Positions 62,001-64,000 of a stretch of DNA of 64,000 bases are shown here, piece by piece. The notes below the pieces were generated by a model. That model was not told where the DNA came from. It saw nothing but the letters and a program-made list of their open reading frames with translations, and ran no database searches. Each line of letters opens with the position of its first letter. The stretch's first letter is position 1. Position numbers and translations under genes: made by a program. This DNA is from Plutella xylostella. Lineage: Eukaryota; Arthropoda; Insecta; Lepidoptera; Plutellidae. Location of the stretch: NCBI RefSeq assembly GCF_932276165.1, contig NC_064002.1, forward strand, positions 8,680,001-8,744,000, given 5' to 3'.

Positions 62001-62489
62001 TTTCAGGCTTAGATATACCATGCTGCACATGTAGGTTTCGGCTTAGTATACCCTTTTTGCAACACCCTGTATATATTATGCTTGTCTTAGTGGTCTCTAC
62101 TCGAACCATTACCATACTTACGTAGTTTAAAAGGCAGTATAGTGTATAAAGCGCTATTTTTGACGAAAATTTGTGATAATTTGGCGCTCTAGAATTTTGC
62201 TGTATCTGCGTTACCATTTACAAGTACCTGATAAATGATATATTGAATTATATGACTGAACATTAAACCTATTTACCTGTTCCCTAAACCACCCGTCACC
62301 CCGCAGATAAACATATTCATGACGCACATGTCGAACTACGGCAACGACCGGCTCGCGCTCTACACGTTCGAGTCGGTGGTGAAGTTCCTGCGCTGCTGGA
62401 CCAACGTGCGGCTCGGCTCGGCGCCGCCGCTGCAGCTCGCGCACAAGTACTTCCAACTGAGACCCGACGAACTGAGCCCGCTGTGGGGG
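34847..62489 (+). CDS. sfl: Heparan sulfate N-deacetylase/N-sulfotransferase (5' nine exons)
   Basis: Nine exons (34847-35034, 43006-43197, 55067-55319, 55847-56009, 57358-57564, 57930-58107, 60080-60325, 61438-61600, 62307-62489) join in phase to 591 codons with no stop. The product is a type II Golgi enzyme: cytosolic tail 1-37, signal-anchor helix about 38-57, then the lumenal deacetylase region. Family landmarks are VIVESAYSRLGRDIAELL, LDKYCREYSVGVVGF, DIDDIFVG (325-332), HHSGVYP (440-446), STEEYPHLRPAR and PRQTCGLFTHT (about 490-500). It removes acetyl groups from GlcNAc in nascent heparan sulfate; the sulfotransferase half, which uses PAPS, is beyond the window. Known family members are about 880-1,050 residues, so roughly a third is missing here. 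The family is certain; the sfl name follows the Drosophila orthologue, since insects usually have one copy. Confidence 0.96.
37862..38447 (-). pseudogene. RTE-like LINE endonuclease/RT, C-terminal fragment
   Basis: The - strand encodes the end of an endonuclease-reverse transcriptase: LLYGCETW, CLRRILRIYWPRTISNAELW, RKWRWLGHTLRR and RKRGRPKTTWRR. This block order is typical of RTE-clade and related non-LTR elements. The frame (to a stop near 37892) is still open, but it is broken upstream by the 38453-40594 insertion, and its next part lies at 40600-40720. It is a dead, 5'-truncated copy antisense to the host gene. Confidence 0.88.
39412..39748 (-). mobile_element. tRNA-derived SINE, complete copy
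   Basis: On the - strand: GAGCGGTGGTAGCTCAGTCG (A box), GCGGGTTCGAATCCCGGCGC (B box), then the body (CATCGCTCTTACGGTGAAGG, GTGAACCCACCAACCCGCAG) and an AATAG tail. TTGTATGTCT at 39402-39411 and 39749-39758 is the target duplication. This is the unbroken version of the SINE at 16696-22950. The tRNA-like head is a SINE promoter, not a working tRNA gene. Confidence 0.93.
39870..40345 (-). repeat. ACCGACTTC-type interspersed repeat, copy 2
   Basis: Inverted relative to 9012-9620. Shared blocks include TGAATGATTCGTATT, GGAAACGGAAGGCAGTCA, ACCGATTCTAATAAAATT and GGAGGAGGTTCACAA. It is diverged by small indels and lacks the palindromic second half seen at 9658-9787. Confidence 0.8.
40600..40720 (-). 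pseudogene. RTE-like LINE fragment, upstream part
   Basis: On the - strand it encodes DDQPLQINGVDVERVNKF and TYLGG, the conserved RTE segment that directly precedes the ESRLNKARGAFAQL part found at 38453 and below. The two fragments are one element split by the 38453-40594 insertion. Sequence further right decays quickly. Confidence 0.8.
41930..42096 (+). pseudogene. Transposase C-terminal remnant (IS630/Tc1/mariner type)
   Basis: The frame reads ESQNLADLRNKIIVAFEEVK, hits TGA at 42039-42041, then continues in the same frame as RAILCVDV, TAG, KGLHFEQFD. The order DLRxKIxxAFxxV ... C ... GxHFE is the usual tail of this superfamily's transposases. Two in-frame stops and a missing catalytic core show it is inactive. 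Confidence 0.55.
42258..42445 (-). mobile_element. Non-autonomous Helitron-like element (Lep1 type), copy 3
   Basis: The - strand begins TCCTAACTAAGCGAAAGTAA, runs through CTACTGAACGGATTTGAATG and CATAGGCTACTTTTTATCG, and ends GGGAACAGCTAGT. The ATATTATAAA part of the 5' end is deleted. It lies inside the 41457-42650 transposon. Confidence 0.82.
43006..43197 (+). CDS. sfl: NDST coding exon 2: stem and start of deacetylase domain
   Basis: The acceptor is CCATCCAG/C and the donor CG/GTGAGT. It completes codon 63 as Ser and runs to residue 126. A basic stem (LVWRDRIPRPLSQCS, ARDHRSAARLRIDAK) leads into VLVIVESAYSRLGRDIAELL, the conserved opening of the NDST deacetylase fold. It is GC-rich. Exon 1 and 2 phases agree (2 then 1). 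Confidence 0.95.
43393..43460. repeat. Hairpin with about 24-bp arms
   Basis: CTTGCTCTACCTATAGTGGC (from 43393) pairs with GCACTATAGGTAGAGCAAG (ending 43460), with one mismatch in the stem and a loop of about 19 bp. It looks like a small fold-back element. Confidence 0.8.
43561..43670. mobile_element. Short MITE of the GTGTTGCAAAATTGG family
   Basis: The left end TGGTGTTGCAGAATTGGTA and right end, read inverted, CTGTGTGTTGCAAAACTGG are relatives of the 61806-62070 element. It is about 110 bp and noncoding. Confidence 0.6.
44672..44806. mobile_element. Possible MITE with CCGCTACACG ends
   Basis: GCCGCTACACGAGTTCG near 44672 and, inverted, CCGCTACACGGATTCCTTG at the right end form imperfect terminal inverted repeats about 135 bp apart. 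A GTCGACGTCGAC palindrome lies inside. Target duplication not clear. Confidence 0.45.
45118..45390. repeat. Tandem 110-bp fold-back units
   Basis: A unit starting ACTTTCATACGATTTTGAC repeats at 45167 and 45277 (offset 110 bp). Each unit has an internal hairpin, TTTCATACGATTTTGACA with TGTCAAAATCGTATGAAA. The ATAACTCTATCTATCCATAA block at about 45126 is the inverse of TTATGGATAGATAGAGTTAT in each unit, giving an outer stem. Confidence 0.92.
45829..45933. repeat. Perfect-looking palindrome, 48-bp arms
   Basis: The left arm 45829-45876 (TACAGTTACAGTTTCTTCTC ... TACGTT) is the exact reverse complement of 45886-45933, with a 9-base loop TACAGTGTT. It is noncoding and unlike the other MITEs in the window. 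If transcribed with the host intron it would form a long stem. Confidence 0.93.
45936..45971. repeat. Perfect 15-bp stem, 6-base loop
   Basis: CTGACAAGGGGAACG pairs with CGTTCCCCTTGTCAG around TCACTG. It begins two bases after the larger palindrome. Confidence 0.9.
46997..47033. repeat. (CA)n microsatellite
   Basis: An uninterrupted AC dinucleotide run of about 37 bases. Confidence 0.97.
49938..50015. repeat. Hairpin with 31-bp arms
   Basis: ATCTTACTCTTTTTCTAGTT and GGCCTGTGTT on the left pair with AACACAGGCC and AAAAAGAGTAAGAT on the right (49985-50015) with a few mismatches. The loop is 16 bp. Confidence 0.85.
51170..51240. repeat. Right-end remnant of the GTGTTGCAAAA MITE family
   Basis: GTTCGGAATGACCACTACAA precedes TTTTCAGCCTACTATAGCAC and TTTTGCAACACTCTGTATA. 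The same order of blocks ends the element at 40350-40403, and a further relative lies at 63540-63602. Confidence 0.5.
53625..53647. repeat. (CGG)n trinucleotide run
   Basis: About seven to eight CGG units inside intron 2, which create Ala- or Arg-rich spurious frames on both strands. Confidence 0.95.
55067..55319 (+). CDS. sfl: NDST coding exon 3
   Basis: The acceptor is CCCCCCACAG/A, completing Arg127. It encodes YKLEVAGKSLPVLTTLDKGR, YGVIVFESLSKYASMDKW and NRELLDKYCREYSVGVVGF, then GFPLFMHTNLRLK at residue 211. The primary donor AAG/GTGAGT at 55320 is in phase 0 and joins cleanly to exon 4. A second donor, AAG/GTGAGC at 55410, lies in the same open frame 90 bp further on (see the duplicated segment). 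Confidence 0.97.
55284..55409 (+). repeat. Duplicated exon-3 end with second splice donor
   Basis: Twelve codons at 55284-55319 (FPLFMHTNLRLK) recur at 55374-55409, followed in both by GTGAG. The copies differ at four bases, CAC/CAT, ACC/ACT, CTG/TTG and TTG/CTG, every one synonymous. The offset is exactly 90 bp and the frame stays open between them. Use of the distal donor would insert 30 residues without changing phase. Confidence 0.93.
55320..55846 (+). other. NDST intron 3
   Basis: The intron is GTGAGT...CACCAG, 527 bp. The first 90 bases stay open in the exon 3 frame and hold the duplicated codons and donor. The rest shows nothing recognisable. Confidence 0.85.
55847..56009 (+). CDS. 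sfl: NDST coding exon 4
   Basis: The acceptor is CTCCACCAG/GAC and the donor G/GTCAGT. Residues 212-265: DATLNPASPVLRLSRAGE, TAWGALPGDHWTVFRANSS and TYEPVAWALMQAEYGIT. It holds a potential N-glycosylation site (NSS) in the lumenal domain. It continues directly from exon 3 in phase 0 as in other NDSTs. Confidence 0.97.
56010..57357 (+). other. NDST intron 4
   Basis: The intron is GTCAGT...CACCAG, about 1.35 kb. I see no repeat family or gene in it. Confidence 0.85.
57358..57564 (+). CDS. sfl: NDST coding exon 5: metal-site motif
   Basis: The acceptor is GTCCACCAG/AA and the donor G/GTGAGT. It encodes RSPLATVIQDHGRLDGVQR, VLFGSGLQFWLHRLLFLDA and LERWILVDIDDIFVGER. DIDDIFVG (residues 325-332) is the family's conserved acidic motif, thought to bind the metal used for deacetylation. 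Confidence 0.97.
57565..57929 (+). other. NDST intron 5
   Basis: The intron is GTGAGT...CCCAG, 365 bp, unremarkable. Confidence 0.85.
57930..58107 (+). CDS. sfl: NDST coding exon 6
   Basis: The acceptor is GACCCAG/GT and the donor TG/GTAAGT. It encodes TRLHVEDVKALLASQAALQR, LVPGFRFNLGFSAKYFHRG and DDELLKHTHQFN, completing Gly335 at its start and Trp394 with the next exon. These are conserved deacetylase-domain segments (NLGFS, GDDELL). Confidence 0.97.
58108..60079 (+). other. NDST intron 6
   Basis: The intron is GTAAGT...CTCCAG, about 2.0 kb. The only recognisable item is a tRNA-type B box on the - strand at 59558-59580. Confidence 0.85.
59558..59640 (-). repeat. Possible tRNA-SINE remnant
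   Basis: On the - strand GCGGGTTCGATTCCCGGATA is a good B box, preceded by ACTGACTAAAGTAATGAA and followed by a T-rich end. There is no matching A box or cloverleaf, so it is not a tRNA gene; a degraded SINE is likelier. Confidence 0.35.
60080..60325 (+). CDS. sfl: NDST coding exon 7: HHSGVYP region
   Basis: The acceptor is CCCTCCAG/G and the donor AG/GTGAGT. Residues 394-475 include FCHMWNHQQPHLYSN, LNKQFALEHGIPINSSY, HHSGVYPVHEPLYEAWKK and TSTEEYPHLRPAR. The His pair H440-H441 and neighbouring conserved residues belong to the deacetylase active region. NVT at 409-411 is a possible glycosylation site. Confidence 0.97.
60326..61437 (+). other. NDST intron 7
   Basis: The intron is GTGAGT...CGCCAG, about 1.1 kb. 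No element recognised; a short CACACACACAGTCACTCAC stretch at about 60895-60913. Confidence 0.85.
61438..61600 (+). CDS. sfl: NDST coding exon 8
   Basis: The acceptor is CACCGCCAG/G and the donor CCT/GTGAGT. It encodes RRGFRHRGVMVLPRQTCGLF, THTLLLERYPGG and SIQGGELFQTVINNP, residues 476-530. Cys494 in PRQTCGLFTHT corresponds to a conserved NDST cysteine that mutagenesis in the family has linked to deacetylase activity. Confidence 0.97.
61601..62306 (+). other. NDST intron 8
   Basis: The intron is GTGAGT...CCGCAG, 706 bp, over a third of it a fold-back MITE. Confidence 0.85.
61806..62070. mobile_element. Fold-back MITE, Tc1/mariner-like, TA target
   Basis: CAGGGTGTTGCAAAATTGGT at the left and its inverse at the right (GCAACACCCTG) border an almost complete palindrome of about 265 bp. 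Each arm holds TATACTAAGCCGAAA, CTACATGTGCAGCATGG and TATATCTAAGCC. Flanks are TA on each side. It shares its left half with the element at 38823. Confidence 0.88.
62307..62489 (+). CDS. sfl: NDST coding exon 9, last in window
   Basis: The acceptor is CACCCCGCAG/ATA and the donor GGG/GTGAGT. Residues 531-591: INIFMTHMSNYGNDRLALY, TFESVVKFLRCWTNVRLG and LAHKYFQLRPDELSPLWG. This is the end of the deacetylase part and the linker before the sulfotransferase domain, whose first exon would follow in phase 0 beyond the window. Confidence 0.97.
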
Positions 62490-64000
62490 GTGAGTGGCGA
62501 ACTTGTTACCATAGAAGTAGAACAAAAGACGAAAAGAATCTCGCTAACTAAAAAGTGAGGCACGTAAAGTAAGTCAGTTTCATTGTTACGAAGAGCGCGC
62601 CACACACACATTCACACTCAAAGTAAGTCAGTCCGCCGCCGCGCGCCAATCATGTCGCATCTACGCACCCACAACTGTCATGTCGCCGCCATTGCTGTGC
62701 TTCATTTTTACTACTTCCATGCTTGTTACTTGTATATTATTTAAAATGTATTTCTCATTATAAATTTACCAAATCTATACTTATGATTATGACTCTGCTA
62801 TAACTTGAAGTGCTATCTAACTCTTACGGAATAAATTACTTTTCATCCTTGCCGAATACTTACTTACGTACTTAATAAAAACTTTGTTCATAATACTTTT
62901 GTAAGTGCGTAAGAGATTACCGGCAGTATCTTATCATTCTATCTATCTAATGTGTATGTCTAAGTTGTTTGGCGTTCATATATCGCGGGAAAGTTTTGGC
63001 GTCAAGTATATTTGGAGTTTTCGACCTTTGTTTGTGCAGAATTAAAATAAAGTGGTCTTCGAAAGCTTTTACACAAATCAGAATCAAGGATCAAAGAAAA
63101 TGCACGTTTGATCACGGTTCAGTGTTGAAAGAATTTAATTCGATAAGAGATATTTAAATTGCTTAGTCTTTCCATTTATGTTTAAAAAACTATCAACTGC
63201 AAATGGAAACTGCAAGACTTTATTTTTAAGCTCAAGCTCAAAGCTGTTGAAGTGTTTAACGAAAGCTTTTGAAAGTTTCATTAATATTCATTCAATATTT
63301 TTTGCGCGCCTCTTCTGTCGGTTTTATTACAAAGTTTTTTCTTTAAATCTCTTGTTCTATAACTTGAAGACCGCCTTATAGCTACACTCTGTACAATCCC
63401 TAACAGTATACATGAAGCCGTGCCGTCAGCAATACTGCGTAGGCGTAGGATTATAAAGTCGGAAACCAAATTCGCGAATCTTGGTATCGTGAATTTTATA
63501 GGAAGTAACTTATTTTTGTGCATTTTTAAACAAAACTTGTTCAGAATGACTAGCTGCGTCACTCTTTTTCGGTTTACTGTACCAATACCACTTTTGCAAC
63601 AATTATGAAGAACGGCAGTAGTATCAAATGCGTCGTTATTGTGTTAAGGGTGCAATATAATAAGTGTATGAGAGCAATTCATGCTCTAGGTGTAATTATA
63701 AAACTGCAATTTTAATTTAATTGTAATTATTTACTATTCTAAAACGTCACGTCACGTCTAAATCCTTGACTATCTATAGTCATGGAGCGTCCCTATATAG
63801 ATTTCGGGATACTAACGTTTGAATCAAAAATGAGGGAGAGATCATTTTATCACACTGCACATTTGTTCTCGATCACTGATAAAGTTGCTCCCTGTGTACT
63901 CTGCCGGCGCACAATCTGCGTCCAGTGCGCGGCCCGCGCGTGCAAATATTGTCTCGTTTTCCGCCATATTGTCGTCGCAAATAATAAACACGCTCCTTTT
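62490..64000 (+). other. NDST intron 9, 5' part
   Basis: It begins GTGAGT and runs off the window with no coding block. AAAGTAAGTCAGT occurs twice (about 62566 and 62620). Sequence at 63540-63602 ends ACCACTTTTGCAAC and resembles the MITE remnant at 51170-51240. No sulfotransferase exon (P-loop KTGTT type) is present. Confidence 0.75.

Noticed and set aside
1..64000. CRISPR array or bacterial operon
   Set aside because: No regularly spaced direct repeats with unique spacers; spliced genes and insect repeats mark the DNA as eukaryotic.

Overview
The window looks like nuclear DNA of a moth or butterfly (Lepidoptera). It is AT-rich, interrupted by GC-rich coding exons, and carries repeat families typical of that order: Helitron-like elements running from ACTAATATTATAAA to AGCTAGT, the AACCGGCCAAGTGCGAGTCG and ACCGACTTCAAAAA repeats, tRNA-derived SINEs, and many fold-back MITEs. 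No ribosomal RNA, ordinary tRNA gene or CRISPR array was found.

The one host gene I can support is the N-terminal two thirds of a heparan sulfate N-deacetylase/N-sulfotransferase (NDST, the Drosophila sulfateless family) on the + strand. Nine coding exons, 34847-62489, all have GT/AG borders and matching phases. Together they make one open frame of 591 codons: a short cytosolic tail, a signal-anchor helix and the whole deacetylase region. The sulfotransferase exons must lie beyond 64000. Just upstream is a GC-rich 5' leader with a probable splice acceptor and short upstream ORFs.

Positions 1-34 kb are intergenic or 5'-intronic and mostly unrecognised. Scattered repeats occur there, and one young LTR retrotransposon (16965-22881, - strand, Ty3/gypsy). 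Its 132-bp LTRs are identical, gag and pol are open, and there is an extra small membrane-protein ORF before gag. It sits inside a tRNA-SINE, and both insertions still show target-site duplications.

Introns 1 and 2 of the NDST gene hold a second, deeper nest: an RTE-like LINE split by a hAT-like DNA element, itself split by a Tc1/mariner-like element that holds a SINE and another repeat. They also hold a decayed Tc1/mariner-type element carrying a Helitron, and several strong hairpins.

The most unusual gene-level observation is in intron 3. The last 12 codons of exon 3, with the splice donor, are duplicated 90 bp downstream in frame. All four differences between the copies are synonymous, which suggests a possible alternative donor adding exactly 30 residues.
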